Source: Paracyclopina nana (Eukaryota; Arthropoda; Copepoda; Cyclopoida; Cyclopettidae). From it: a stretch of DNA of 64,000 nucleotides. Positions 1 through 14,032 of this stretch are shown here, piece by piece. The notes under the pieces were generated by a model. That model was not told where the DNA came from, searched no databases, and worked only from the letters and a program-made list of their open reading frames with translations. The translations under genes and the position numbers were made by a program. Within the stretch, counting starts at the first letter, position 1; each line of letters opens with the position of its first letter. The stretch covers positions 14,446,001 to 14,510,000 of the forward strand of contig JAGUCH010000001.1 in NCBI GenBank assembly GCA_019096065.1, given 5' to 3'.

Positions 1-2428
1 CATGACAGCATGATCGAGTAAAATTCAAATCAACCAGCAAACATTATTGATCATGCGTGGCTTCACCAATCAAGTGAGAAGTTTGCTGAAAATTCGAATT
101 TCGCGCCTTTTTAGCAACGCAACCAACAAAAGCTTGGCGGGGTAACTGGTTCCCTCTGCTGTAGCTGAATAAACATAAAAATGTAGTTTTTTATTTTCTT
201 ATTTTTAGCTCTTCGGTCTTTTTCAGACGTTCCCCTCATTTGGTAGTGGCTATGCTTGTCTTAGTCAATCAGGGAGAACTGGAGACTTGGAAACCATTTT
301 CGTGCAAAAGCTTAATGACTCCGGAAGGCACGTAACCTCATCACGTTTTGAAGCTCCTCCACAAGTCATTAAGAAGCATATTTGAAGTCTGAGAAAAATG
401 CATTTAATTGGTGGCAAACTCAGGGTAGGAGGAGTCAGCTGTTTTAATTACTTCTCCATTATAAGCACCAGTTCATAAATTACGACGAATGAGATATGGG
501 AGAGAGTTGAACAACACTCATTAGCTACGAGACCTCATTGGCTGAATGGTGGAATAGCGCAAAATACTTTTCCCTCTTTTATGGAGAAGCATTACAATGC
601 CAGATATTGAAGCACAAATAGAAGTACTAATTATTTCAGCCATTATTTTGAGAAGTAGGCTGACTAAATTCTTTTGACAGCGCAAAATGCTCATTCATTT
701 TTACCTCGTTACACCGAAACTCTTTCTGCAGTGCAACATTTTTCTCAGTCATGCAAGTTCTAATTGTCAACTTGGGCCATAAATTCTCTGTCAAAGCTCT
801 TTTGTCTCTCTCCCTCCCTTTTTCTCACACTTTTTTCTTTGGAGAGAGAGAGGACCGACCGACCGATTCAGACCGCCCAAATAATGAAGGATATTATATT
901 CTATGCATAACGAGCCCTATCAAAAAATGTCTCTCCTGCCTGTCGAAAAAGTGTCATACACACCAAGGAGGAAGTTGAAAGCAGTAGTTCAATTTCCCTT
1001 CTTTCCTTTTTCCATAATAATGAGAAGAAAGCTCAAGAGCTGTCTAAGCAGAATGTGCGCACAGCTATTTCAATAACCTGGCAAAAGAAACAAAGTGCTT
1101 GTTAAGCGCAAAGGTGCTCGATTTTGATTTTAACATTCATTAATGGATTTACAATGCACGACAGTGCACTTAATGATTTTGATGCTGCTGATGCAATTCA
1201 TGCTCGAAAAGCTCTGGAGAATTTGATTTTCTTTGAGTCTTCATGGCCGCCTTGTGTCCCATAATGAAATCCCATTGTCCTGTCAATTGGTGATCAGAGC
1301 CGAGCAGATGACTCGCGCCTCCGTGGAACTTTATTCCATTTTAAGGCAGTAGTAAATACATTGTATGCAAAGCAAAGATCTAGGGGGAACTGGAAAGTAG
1401 ACAAAGCGTGTGACAGCACTTAACGCCCTTTTGGCGTCGTAGAGATTGCATTTTGCTTCCATTCATGCAACTATTCAATCGTCAGGTATCAAGTTTCATC
1501 CTCATAATGAAAACTAGGGAATTCAAGAGCGAACGTCAATCTCAGACCAGTTTTCGACTTGTTAAGGACCGTCGACGATCGGCTCCCCTTTTCAATAAGA
1601 AGTTTCAATCACAGAATGTGGAGTGGTTGCAATAAACTTACTATATAGCATCTGCAAGCAGTAATTTGACCTAAAATTGTTCAAATATTTACTTCAGCTC
1701 TCAGATACGATATTCAGCTGGAAACGTTCAAATAAAGCAGCACGTGGCCGCACGCTTGGTTGTTATTGTCGGAAATTTCATCTAAAATCCCTCACGCAAC
1801 CATTTCTATCATCTGAGAGGCAGAAGCGTTTTAAATCTCTCTGAAGCTTTGAAGTCCTGGATAAGAAAGGTGGAGAAGATCTTGTTTTTTATATGAGTTT
1901 TTATTGTTATTGTGGTTTTTGCAATAGGTTCTGAGGCTTTGACGTCAGAAGCAACCCTCGAGGCTTGAAATTCATACAAAAGGAAGAGAGAGGTAAATAT
2001 GATGATCTCCTTTCAGCTGGATGTTTTGAATGAAAAAAGGGCTGCTGTGATCTGCTAGGAAAAGTCTCTGTTTGGTGAACTTGTGTTCACAGATGGACTG
2101 GTTTTCAATGCATGCTTCTGTGGACAAAGAAGATATGAAGAGGCTCCTTTCATTCACAGAAAAATATTGCAGAAGCAGGGGAATCCAAGAAAGCAGATTT
2201 AGAAGGAGAAAAAACCATGGCAAGCTCCCAGCTCTAGAGTTGTGTATAGTGATAATAAAAGCTGCTGCTGCTTTCACATCCTCTCTTCCTTTAGGATCCC
2301 TTTTTTAATTCCAATTGTGTATTATGTTTCTCCAGAGACCCTGAAATAACTGAGAAATCAATAGAGGCTGCGCCTGTCTCTCATGTCGAAAGTGAGATGG
2401 AATGAACGACGAACCCTTTTTTTTGCAG

Positions 2429-2448
2429 GATGCCTTTCAATTATTCAG
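2429..2448 (+). other. Microexon-like segment between strong splice signals
   Basis: A run of eight T plus GCAG ends at 2428 and a consensus donor CAG|GTAAGA follows at 2449, leaving a 20-base segment. It could be a microexon of an upstream non-coding transcript, or the CAG|GTAAGA could be a recursive splice point with a moderate pyrimidine tract. Chance occurrence is possible. Confidence 0.2.
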
Positions 2449-4529
2449 GTAAGATATCAAATATCAGCGAGAGCGTACGCGCTGAATTATTTACCGCGCA
2501 TCACTCTTCCAAATAAGGTGCAAACTTTTAATTGGCAATCGATCGAAATACCAACAATTAAAGTGGATCGAATTCCACTCTGCATGCTCCAAATACTTCA
2601 TAAATCCGTGGGCCATTGCAATAAATACGTAAAGAAAACAGCTATGACTTGAAAAAAATAAAAACTTGAACATGATGTTGATCCTGCCACACTATTGCCT
2701 GCGCAGGTTTCTTGGCAAACTTTGCTGACCATTAATTAAGGCCAAGTCAAACATGGGGTCCTCAAGTTTCCATTAGTAGGACTGAGCAAATATCATCAAT
2801 TGAAATACCAGTAGTCGGTTGACAATAGGTGGTTCTTTTGAAACTGGTCTTCTGGTGGTGGCCACTAATTGCTTTTGTCTTCTCCTCTTTTATCTCTCAC
2901 GTTCCATTGTCGGCTTGAGTGAAACAAGCCATCCATTGTCAGCCTATACAAAGATGCATCAGAGGAAAAAAGAGCACGTAATTCTAGGAGCTCCAAAGAG
3001 TAATTAACACCCATAAAATCTTGATAAGGTGCCAGATGACAAGGGAAAAAATAATATGGGAAGATCACCTCCTCTGCTCGATTTTTTACACTTTCTGTGC
3101 TGTGCACCAGTAAATGATTTGGCTTCTTTTTTGAGGTGAGTGCAAATGACAGGTTCTCAATTCCTGGGTGCAGCTTTTCTGAAAATGAGTTCTCTCAGCA
3201 GCCGCCGCCGTCGTAGCAGCAGCAGATCAATTACGAATTTTTGCTGCTTTCATTATTCTCAATGGCTGATGGTGGTGAGTTGCTGACATGCTAGCAGGGA
3301 ATTTTTGGAGAACAAAAGAACCTTTCAATTATTCATTCAAAGTCCAAACACAATGACGGGGCAGGTTTTCATCAGGAATAAACTGAACAAAAACGAGGAG
3401 CAGAAGGCTTTGAACAACTTTCCAAGCTCACATATATTACGTTCAGATTGATAAAAGTGGAATGGGCAGGAGATAAGGAGAGCAGAAAATGGACGTGATT
3501 CGCTTATCATTTTGAAGATGAGCAGCATCAACTTCAAAGAGAAAATTATGGCCCAGATCTGAAAATGAATGCTCAAGATCCTTAAAGGCCAGCTAAGGCT
3601 GCAAGCAGTGGTGGAAGGATTTAGCTCCTGCAGTGAGATTTACGATTTATTCGAGCTAGGAGATTTTGGTTAATATCCACAGCCCGCGGCTCCACTGCAA
3701 CAAAACTAGAAAGTACTTTAACCAAGCTGCGCAAATTAGCAAAGCCTATATCCAGTCCAATTTCAAGATAGAAAATAATAGTGCTTATTCGCAAGGCTTT
3801 TCCCTGGGCTGTTGGAGTTGAGCCACAATAAATTGGTGTGCTACTTTCTCATCTAATATTTTATCCATTGGAAAATGGAAATCATAAAGTACCTCTGGAC
3901 AATCTCGCCGGGGAAGTAGCTGGCCCCCGCCCAGCTCTCTCTAGATGTAATAACGGAACAAGAAAGCAAATTCTGAAGCTGCTGAGGGCCTTTCGCAAAA
4001 GGGAAAATGAACAATAAATCATGGCGATGACAGCGCGCGAAAAACAGGCTGGACTTCCTTTCATTACTTCCACAACATAAACAACATCTTTCAGAGTGAA
4101 AAAAGCCAGCCCTTTATCCTATTAGAGATCTCACTTTCCTCTCGCAGATTATTTTTTCACCATCCTCACTGTAAAATGTATGATCTCGGAGGGCACGAAA
4201 ATCAATGAAAAAGGTCAATAACTCTGCTCTGCTAGAGAGTTAATTGTAGAATGACTTCCGCTATCGGAGCTCGTAATGTCAAAATAATTGGTGGACACAC
4301 ACTCACAGACTGAAAAAAGTATCGCCATGTCTATTGAGAATTAGCCACTCAGTGTACTACTACATACAGGTTGAACTCGAAGCAGTAGCACCAACTGGCT
4401 GAAATAAAAGTCAAGCTGCTCTAATTATGGCCCAATTGTTGTCACTCGCAGTGGGGGTCTAATTAGAGCCCGAATTCATTCAAAGTTCAGCCCACACAAT
4501 ATCATTGTTCAAAATGGGCATGAAATGTA

Positions 4530-4562
4530 TAATTACTGCATGAACTAATTAATCAGTAATTA
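4530..4562. promoter_or_regulatory. Palindromic cluster of homeodomain-type sites
   Basis: TAATTACTG at 4530-4538 is mirrored by CAGTAATTA at 4554-4562, with TAATTAAT (4546-4553) in the spacer. Several ATTA cores fall within 33 bases, in opposing orientations. Such dense arrays are bound by homeodomain factors; a role here is inferred. Confidence 0.25.
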
Positions 4563-7500
4563 CCACTTCCTTTAGAAATAAATCGTCTTGAAAGAACGTC
4601 GTAAGATTCACAGGGGGAAAGAGGGCTGCTAAAAAGGCACGGTGAGTGATATTCTCAGTGTGGCCAGACAGACAAGAGGTGGTAAAATAATAGTACAAGC
4701 AACAATTTATGGCTTGACACATTTAATGAAAACAAAATTATTACTGTGGAAGCCACTAAATAACCCCTTTGTATATGTGATGGTAGCTAGCAAAACGGAT
4801 AATTAATTCCTTCCTCTTGGCTGAAAATTATTTTTCTTCAAGTGACATCCACTCAGAATGAAAGTATATGGCCGATTGCTTGACAGTTTTCCCCTCTGTG
4901 GTGTCCGATCATCGTCAATTTTGATCATAGAAAATGGATGTCAACATCAAACAAGAGAAAACTTCTTTTTTATTAAGCAGTTTTTTCCCCTCTGCTTGCC
5001 CTTTTATAGCCTACGCATGTCATCTACCTGCATATTTGATTTTGACAAGATTTTTTAATGAGTCCAAACTTGATCGTAATCTTTGAGCGGACCTCTCTTG
5101 TGAAAACGAGTGGACAAGGTCATCTCCTTAACGAAAAATAGTACCGCCAATCCAATTAGACCTGACGACTCGGATGCAGAGTGGCTTTTTTGCAATTGTT
5201 AATAATTAATAAAAGCAGTTCCAAATAGACTGTATGATTGTTCTGATAACTAATCTAAACTTTGGTTGACACACAAATGTCACTTAGGCAGTTTTTTGCT
5301 CATTGTCGATACCACCTAATCGATTTCAGATAATAAAAGGCAGTAGATGACGCGAGCATGCTTAAGCTGTATATATTCGAAAGAGCATTAATCAGAGCAG
5401 GCTTTATAAAGCTATACTGCCTCACTGTGGGCTATCTTAACATCCAATCTGAAAACTCTAATAGCCACTATGCACTACTTTTCATTAGTAACTTAAGAAC
5501 GAGCACAGCTACCAGGGATTAGCTAAAACTTGATCATTCCATCACCAGAAGAGGACGACCATTCTCATATAAATATATATAAATTCAGAAAAGATTGCAT
5601 TTTAATTGATGTCATCAGCAAAACTAAATCTCCACATCAAAGCCGAAATCTCTCTTTAAAAACACTTAAAAGCTCTCGCAGATTATTTGGGATTTCCTAA
5701 ATTATTTAAATTCCTGTTTAATCTGCTTATTTTCTAAAGTGTCGAAAATCTGAAATTGTTTGCGGCATAAACTGAAGCCCCTGTGATCATGTGAAGAGGG
5801 TCTTTAAAAGGAATTAGCGAGAAAAAAATCCTGCTCTTATCAGATTAGATCATCGAAAATAATTTTTATCGCGGTGCATCTCTAAAATATTGTAGATGAC
5901 AAGCCACATTTTTATGTGGGCGACATTAATGAAGTCCTCAGCCAAATATAGCGAATTTGACACACACCCATAATTATGTCAATTGATCACAAAAAAAGTT
6001 GCAATAATTAAAATGCCAGACACAATTCCAAGCACAACCCTGCCTTCATTCATTTATTTTTTGGGAAAACAGTGGATTTTTCAATGGTGACAAAGCAATT
6101 AACCCTTAGAGAACTTCAAAGGTTTAATGGGTCTCAGTGCTTAATTGTTTTACTACGGCAAATCTTTTGACTCAGCCGCGCTTAAATCTACACTACATTT
6201 TATGGCACTTCTCACACTTTTGTCAAGAGGCTAGAAAAAACAACGGGAGCCTGTTGACCCCTTTGCTTGTTTGTTTAGAGAGGTTCGGTGGCTTCAAAAT
6301 AGGCTAACAGCGCGCGCGGTTATAGCAATGCCTGCGTCAGCTGACCAAAGCCAAATCATGCAAGCAATTTAATTGCTGGACAAATTCCCACTTGGCCTTG
6401 GCTCATTTTATCAAGTGTGACTAATCCTGACTAATGTTCCCCATATGTCTTTCCCAGGCTTTTTTGTTTCTGATGTCATGTGTGAATCTATGTTGAGATT
6501 TTTTGCTAGCAGGGTAAATGCTGAAACAAATTGTGTTTGTTTACACTATCAAGAGTTAGCCATCTTGAATAGAATTGCCAGGATTCCATCTAGAGATTGA
6601 TAAGTAAATTCATCTTGTTGAGCCATCAAGGACAAGAGAGGAATTGAAATAATGTAAAATGCATTTCTACTTTAAACTTGAAGATAATGCAGCTCCTTAT
6701 TTATGGGACATAAACTCAAGCTGGCAAAAATGTGAAATTCACCAGGAGGCCTTTGAATAAATGTCAACCCCATGAAGTCTCGGCTTGCAAAAAGTGTGCT
6801 CTAGTTTCTACATAAAATTGTACTACAATCACTTTTTATTAGGGGGTACTACGATACGAATATTTTTTTCCATCTCAAAATTGTTGTAAAGAAATATTTC
6901 AAAATAAGCCTATCATTTTATTTACTGTTTTGGTTTTTTTTGGAATAATTAGCTCTTGCAGGTGCCCTTTTTGGTGAAACCGCACAATTTCCCTGCCTCG
7001 TATCTTTTACGCTGTCACAAAGGTTGACAAAAGAGTGAATTAAGCCTGTTTCTTCAGTTCTCCAGCAGATTCTAAAGATCAGCTATCGTCTATCTATGAC
7101 CATTCTTTAATTCAGCGAACCTGGCATTCTTTTGACGTTTTTTCCATATTGTGCTACTGTCATGATGTCATCTTCGTTACTAGACTGGCAATGAAGATGG
7201 TGGTGAAATGTGGTCCTCCTTGTAATTCCTAGGCAGCAAAAAGAATGTCACATCCATCTTTCTGGCCTTTAAAGATGTCCAAAGTTACCCAGGTCAACTC
7301 TATTTTAGCTGCTACATAGAATCTACAAAATAAATCCCACAACTTCATACTGCATTAGAAAGTATCGAATTCGCAAAATAGGGAAAAATTTCGATTGGCT
7401 TTTTAATGAGCCAAATTTACTGTCAAAGTGCCCTCTTAGAGAAATCGCGAAGAAAATTAAAAGAAACCTTACAAGAAATGAATTTTTTTTAAATTGCTGA

Positions 7501-10199
7501 AAAGAGTGAAAAGTGGCCCTCTGACTAAAAACGTAAATGTACCTTGTTTTTTGGCAGCTATAAAATCGTCTGACTTTTATGGCTTGAGTTGTCAAACAAG
7601 GTGGTAAGCAAAAAATTTGCAAACATGCTTGGGCAATAATTCTTTCTCTTAACAAGACATCATTACAAAAGTAATTTAGCTTTGTTCCAAATTGCAGTAA
7701 TTCATACCGCATTGTAAACTCATATAACATTATAACAACAGATTACATAGATTCACTCAGGGGCAAATTGGCAAGCCCTATAAAACTCCAATGTATGATG
7801 AAACTTTGATGAGCTTTTGGCTCACTGTGAGGCTAATATACTACTATCACTAGTGCAAACTAGACCACAATCACGCAAAGATTACTTTTTGCAAAATTTG
7901 GCGGCTTTATGAAAAGATCAATTCGAGCTAAAATTCCTCCTATATTTTCTTGAGATGCTCTTCAGTGGGACAGTAACATTAAATGACTGAAAAATTAATG
8001 AAAATGATTAGAGTGATATATGAAAATATTGAGACCAAATGATGAGACATTTTTGTTGTTATTTGGTCTGAATACATAAAAGCAGAAGTTAAACTAAATT
8101 CTGTGCGTTATAGGCAAATAAAGCTACTAATGAGCTTATTTCTGGCTCATACGGGTTCAATGAATGGAGTGGCACTTATTAGGCAGCTCTTTCCCTCACA
8201 GTGCTTCAATAACTATGTAGTTTGAGAAACGCCCACTACAGTGTACAATATAGAACTAATATTGCTAATCATAATTTGTCTTTCATCAAGCTCATCTATA
8301 ACCTGGGGGCTGAGGGTCTTTTTTGAAGCAAAAGAAACTTTTTTTACGAACTTGCTGCTTGCTGCTTCAGCATGTACAAAACTTTCATGCCCTCAAGTAA
8401 TCAAAAGGCTTCCCATTATTTAAAATGCTACTTCAGAGCTTCACATAGTATATACTTGAAATGTGTATCTTTGTAGTTATGGAGACTCTCTAGCCTACTG
8501 GGCCTTTTTTCCGCCCCTCCAATCAGCCAAATAGAAGCCAGTATTGTACCAACAATTAGTTATGATGATCAGAGCTAACCTAATGAAGCCCTTTTTTATG
8601 TGGCATTATTAGTCATTGTCATTTTGCAGTTTTCCCATTTGTCCCAGTCTTGCATGAAAACCCGTAATTTCAGCTAAGCAAACACTTCGTCTTCGAGGTG
8701 TTAATAACTACCTTCACACACAAACGATTACATGGCAAGACATTTGTAAATGTTCAGCCAGCAATTCCAGCTGAAAGGTGTTGAGTAAACAAGTCTAGCT
8801 GCAAACTTCATTAAAAATATACCTCTTGCAGAGGCTTTTCAAAATATTGCAATTCAGCAAAAAGACCTTTAAGCAAAGTCTGTAGGTGAATATTTTGTTT
8901 AGCCAAGGCGTGTGTGGTAGCATGCATTTCATTATTTCTGGTGGGGGAGGAAAGGTCCCATTAACCCTCTTATTTAGCAAAAAGCTTTATCTCATTCATT
9001 CTTTCCATCATCTCCATTCTTTGTGTTATCTTGGTTAATGAATGTGAGGCACAGAATGAATGGAAAGTTGTAAATGATGATGAGGAGTCATATTATTATC
9101 TTGCACACATGAATGAACTGGCCTATTCACAATTGTCTGTGTCAACAAGAAATGCATCCATAATGGGGATTTATTGACGCACTAGATGGCGTTACCATCC
9201 TGATTCATAAATAGGAATGACTCTAATACAGCAATGGATGAGCAAGGCCACGCCCTCACAGGGGACACAAATAACAACAACAATGAGATCAACCGATGCT
9301 TTATCAATGTCATTGAATTAAGAAAGTTCCCTCTCCCTTTATTATACAAAAGTGGCCTTTGCTACTCTTTTGCCTAAATGTTGGCTTTGACTTTTATTGA
9401 CTGATCTTTAGTCGTGGAGCTTTCTCTTCTTCGTATTCATAGATTTCTTGCAGTGTGTGTGTCAATGAAGGTCAATTGAGTGATAGGTTGCTTAATATTC
9501 AGGTGGACAATGATGCATTTCATTGATTTGCTTGAGGGGGGAGGAGATAACAACAATGCCAATCTTTTGTAATTCATTTGGTCAGGATGCCAAATCAACT
9601 AGAAGCATACTCGATCAATCTAAGCAGGATTTTGGAGCCCTGTGCCCTGTGCAACGAAAAGTGCCATATACTAAATAATCATAGTATCAAAGGCATTTTT
9701 GAAGGCGCTGATGGATGGCTTTTGTTTACCGTCCGCTAAGTTTTTCCCCCTTCTTCATATCACTTTTTTCCCAAGTATGGACTCAGGATTTTCAGTGAAG
9801 CAGAAAAGTACTAGGCTCTTTTTTCAAGAGAGATCAACAACAAAGATGTTGTCGGCTCACTTTTTAGAGCAGTGAACCGATCTACTACAGCTCGGAATGA
9901 AAAAAAGTGCTAAGAGAAAAAAGTTTGATTTATCGGCAAAATTGTGCCTCGCGGAGGGCGCTCATCCAGAAAGTATTATCAACAATAGCTTAATCCCATA
10001 CAAAGTCCCTAGATTTTCTTATCACAATAAGTGAGAAAAGCTTTAACGAAAACTTTTTTCAGCAACTTACTTTAAATCCACGCGGGTAACTTTTGCTCCA
10101 CCATAAATTCACTAATTTCACTGCAATCGATTGGCTCAAAAAACTAACTAAACGCTTGTTTCTTTCACTTTCACGTGCAAAGCTGACGCTGTTGCTAAT

Positions 10200-10342
10200 T
10201 AGCTGACTAAGCTCTGAGCACGCGCGCGCAGGTCAACTCGAGGTCGCGAGCGCTCGCTAGTGTCAAAGAAGGCAAAAACTGAACGCTCGTAACGCGTAAA
10301 ACCGAGTCAGCTGATGTTCGCGCGAAAAAGCAGACCAAATAG
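10200..10342 (+). promoter_or_regulatory. CpG-rich patch ending in a 5' splice site: candidate distal promoter/first exon
   Basis: An abrupt CpG-rich stretch (alternating CGCG, several CG-containing hexamers, a TCAGCTGA E-box palindrome) in AT-rich DNA ends in a consensus donor, ATAG|GTAAGA, with the intron starting at 10343. This would suit a non-coding first exon spliced to the acceptor at 20443. No TATA box is obvious. The start site cannot be placed. Confidence 0.35.
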
Positions 10343-13300
10343 GTAAGAACAGGCTAGTAAAGGAATATTTCCGCAAAATGATAGTTTTTCCATAAAGGGG
10401 AATTCTTCGTGAGTGTTCTTTGGTGCAAAGTTTCCTAATATGGCATTAGATCAGGTGACCATGGGGCAATAATGGGGAAATATGTGAGAAGAAGAGAGAA
10501 AGGACTGAGACCTTTTTAAAAAAGGGACTAGGATTCAGGAGACAATTTATTCTCACGGGGAAATGGCGGCCACACTAGGCGCCAAGATAAATTCTAGTTT
10601 TCCTAGTTGGAGATAGGAGGACATTAGAAATGTAAAAGGGAATAGTAGTTTGAGCCTGACAAAGTATCGACTCTCTAGGGCTTCCAATCCTGTCAACTGT
10701 TCGGCATCAAAGAGCAAAAGTACCGACTTGGCCATTTGAATCCATGATGCAATAAGGCTATATTATGAATTCTTAGCTTGAAATCATGCAACTAGAAGTA
10801 TGAATTTTAAATAAATGGGGAACTCTTTTGCTGTGGAAGCCCTAGGTTCTCAACCCGTTCGCTTGCTGCTGATTCAGCTTGTGATCATCTTCCAAAGGGG
10901 AAGAAGGATCCATTTGAAATGAGACTTTCTGATGATAATCATGGTCACTTTTTTGCCATTCTGAAAAAAGGGATGAGTCATGAATTTAAAAGAGTATCGC
11001 AGCACGTGCATGGTCAAATTCCAAAGCGGAAATGTGCTTCATTGAATAACTTTCCTGGCGGGATCGCATTTTGATCTCATTTCACTTTATACTTCTCATT
11101 TAACAAATGCTTTCCTTAATAAAAAAGGGGAAGGGTTGGAAAATAGCGTAGGGACGAAAAGCTTTATTACAGCAATTGCCGAAATAACTCAACTGGAAGT
11201 GAGTTAGCTGTAATTTTAAAGGAGAAGATTTCCAAGGCTCGCTTGCATGATGATATCGCAAGCGCACGAGGAAATTTGGCAGGAGATCTAATTTAAATAG
11301 CTCCTTAGAATTCTCGATCGAGGCTCGCGCATGTGAGCCCAATTCGGCTGCTCCTCCCAGTTTTAGAAAGAGGTGTAATATGCAGCATGTAGAGCCTGAA
11401 AGGTGATAGGATATCGATCACCAACTCGGGTCACATTCTAATGCATAATCCTTCAAAAAGTTCAAAGAAGAGACTCAATGTCTACTGATCGAAAAAGGGC
11501 TAACTTTTCATTCCAGTGCTACGCTACGACGACGAATATACTCATTCTTCTTCATCATTCGGATCTACATCAAAGGAAGACTGATATAGAAAGCAGCCTA
11601 CTACAACAGCTACGTCGTCTTTTACTTCTATTCTGGCTTCTTCTCCTTCCCCTCAGAGTAAAGGAAAATTTGCATATTTAATTTGAAAGTTGCCCATTCC
11701 GATATTTGCATAGTTGAAGCCACTCGAGCAAACTTTTGTTGACATTTTTCCAACTTTAAGAAGCGCGTTTGGTAGCAGTACGCTACTACATATACTATTG
11801 CACAACAACGCGCAATGTAGTAATTACGTCGCACCCACAAGAAAACTTAAACTTGCAACCAGCAGCTTATTTTGCGATTTTTTACAGACTATCAAGCTTC
11901 AAGTTTGGCAAAAATGGCCATATAACATGGGCGATACAGAGAGAGAGATGCAGAAACTCTGATCTAATTTGCCCAGATTAAGCTCGATCCATCTGCAAGC
12001 TCTGCTAAGAAATTAGTTTCTTATTACGACGAGAGGAGATGCAAAACAACAGACAAGTTCAGGATAAGCAAGTCGTGTCGAGTCGCCATCATCATCATCT
12101 GTGTGAAAACCAACCGTGCATGCTAACTCTCCTGCTTCCTATTCTTTCCCTATCCCTTTTTTAGGGGAACTCTGCACCTTGGGGAACGACACTGAATTAA
12201 AACCTAGGATATCTGACCTAAAGTGTTTGCCATATGCTTTCTTTGCCAGATATGACTTTGACACACTGGTTTTTTTTAAAATGGATTTTTTTCTCGCTAT
12301 TCCGCCCACTGTGCAGTCCTTTTTTTATTCTTCCACCCAGGGGCTGGGGCTGAATGAACGTTTTACCCTTGATGACTCATTGTCAATGCAATAACTGCTC
12401 TTGCTGCAAATGTTTCATCATGAGCAATTTTGATTATGAACGCTCAAAAGACTGGAGGGTTAAAAACTGACAAAAATGCAACGGTTTTACTTTTCTGCTA
12501 TACAATTTGATGTACAATTTTATTCGTCTTGGGCTTCGATGGCAATCAAGAATGTCATGCAACTAATTAGCCTTGATATTGCTCTCCAGAGAAGGAATTT
12601 GCATGATTAATTAGTACTTTACTTTTATTGGCTCCAGAAGTAGCAAAAGATGTCGTCATGTGATCTTTCTGGTCAATATGAGAAAATGCGCGAAGAAAGC
12701 AGCAGCCAGGCTTCGAAGGCTTTGGGCTTTCTCATTTTGAATGAAAACAGTCTTCGATATGGAAGAACCGGGTAAGAAAACCATGGGTCACTTTAATCCG
12801 CCTAGAACAAACAAAAAATATACCACAGTCACTGAAGAGTGTAAGGTTTGCTTAATCAAGTTATAACTTGAGGTGGTTTTAGCCCTGCTTTCCCCTCAGT
12901 GCTTCAGTTGGAGAGCGAGTTAACTCCCCAGCAGCAGCAGCTAGTCTGCTATGCTGACGTTAATCGAAAAGGACCCAACTTTTTTAGCAGCCCGGAGCGA
13001 TCCAATCAAGAGGAGCATCTATTGCATATTCAAGAGAGTTTTGGCTCTCTCAAAAAGTATACTGCCGTGCTGCTGCTGTTAGTGCTACTGCTGTAGTACT
13101 ATACTGCTGCTGCATGGATGTATCGGGTATCCGAGAAAGCCGTGTCGAAATGGCGATGATGATGGAAAATTTTCGCCAACAGCATCGCTGGCCAGCACCA
13201 CTAAAAAAGTGTGATGCATGGCTCTGGGCCGAGATCATGTAAAAATACCACGAATTTGGCATGATTCTGGCATTTTTCAGCTTTGAACATATGGCAGAAA

Positions 13301-13679
13301 TAACAAAGGGTTATTTATGGCCGATTTTACATGGTTGCTAATGCAATATCTCGGCCGGATTAAAATATCGACTTACTTAATAAAATGTATTTTGAGAGCT
13401 CCAGCAGATGTTTACTCACATTGCCCATTGCATTGATTCAGCTAATTGGATTTTTATAATTACGCCAAGTCTTGCGTAAAATCGTTCTTGTGTCTTCTCC
13501 AATTTCTGATACATGAATAGGGCCGTTAGCCATAATGTCCTATGCATAACGCTGTACACTATAATGTGTCCTGCCCCTAGGGATATTTGGGGGACATTTC
13601 CCATTTCCAATTTTTTTTAGTTATAAAGGATCACAGTGGGAAAAGTGGGACCCAAGTTTCCCATGAGTCTGAGGCTGGA
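10343..13679. other. Non-coding stretch between candidate first exons
   Basis: No supported gene. Overlapping short frames at 11.5-12.0 kb and 12.1-12.4 kb have no recognisable domain and no consistent splice context. Sequence is AT-rich with scattered trinucleotide runs (GCT/GCA near 12.9-13.1 kb). Confidence 0.55.
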
Positions 13680-13686
13680 CCACACT

Positions 13687-14032
13687 ATCTATATATACTG
13701 GCAGACGCGAACGCTCACGAGGGGTAGGAGAGTCAAGTTTTCCTACAGTGGCGAGTAAAAAGCCCATTCAGATTAGAACGTCGTCATCACTCATTAAGAT
13801 CATGGTGACGCCAAATTTTTTGCTGGAAAAAACATGTGTAGTGTCGAAGGGAGCTGCTCTCCTCGAGCATGCTCAAGCTTTTATATGGAAAATGTGAGAA
13901 AAATGAGGGGGAGGCTTTTTTTTCGTGTCAAACTGCGCGGTCATGATCCCTTTTTGATACAAATGACAACAACAGGACCTCTCGAGCCATATGAAAAGCA
14001 GCTCGAATATGCTGCTGTTCAATATAGAACAT
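13687..14032 (+). promoter_or_regulatory. Weak candidate promoter/exon: TATA box and downstream donor
   Basis: CTATATATA at about 13687 would place a start near 13715-13720. A GTAAGT donor occurs at 14033 (CAT|GTAAGT). An open frame from 13834 runs across that donor to a stop at 14040, with no recognisable domain. This is only a motif combination and may be chance. Confidence 0.15.

Larger units (their letters stand above)
1..10199. other. Non-coding, AT-rich upstream region
   Basis: No coding region is supported. All open frames are short (longest 135 codons at 7323-7730, minus strand, AT-driven composition). TAATTA/ATTA homeodomain-type motifs are frequent, with one palindromic cluster at 4530-4562. 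A 20-base segment flanked by good splice sites lies at 2429-2448. It may be intergenic or an upstream intron of the gene at 20.5 kb; regulatory content is plausible but unproven. Confidence 0.6.

Noticed and set aside
7323-7730. 135-codon minus-strand frame
   Set aside because: Phe/Leu/Ile/Lys-rich translation typical of AT-rich random sequence; no splice or promoter context.
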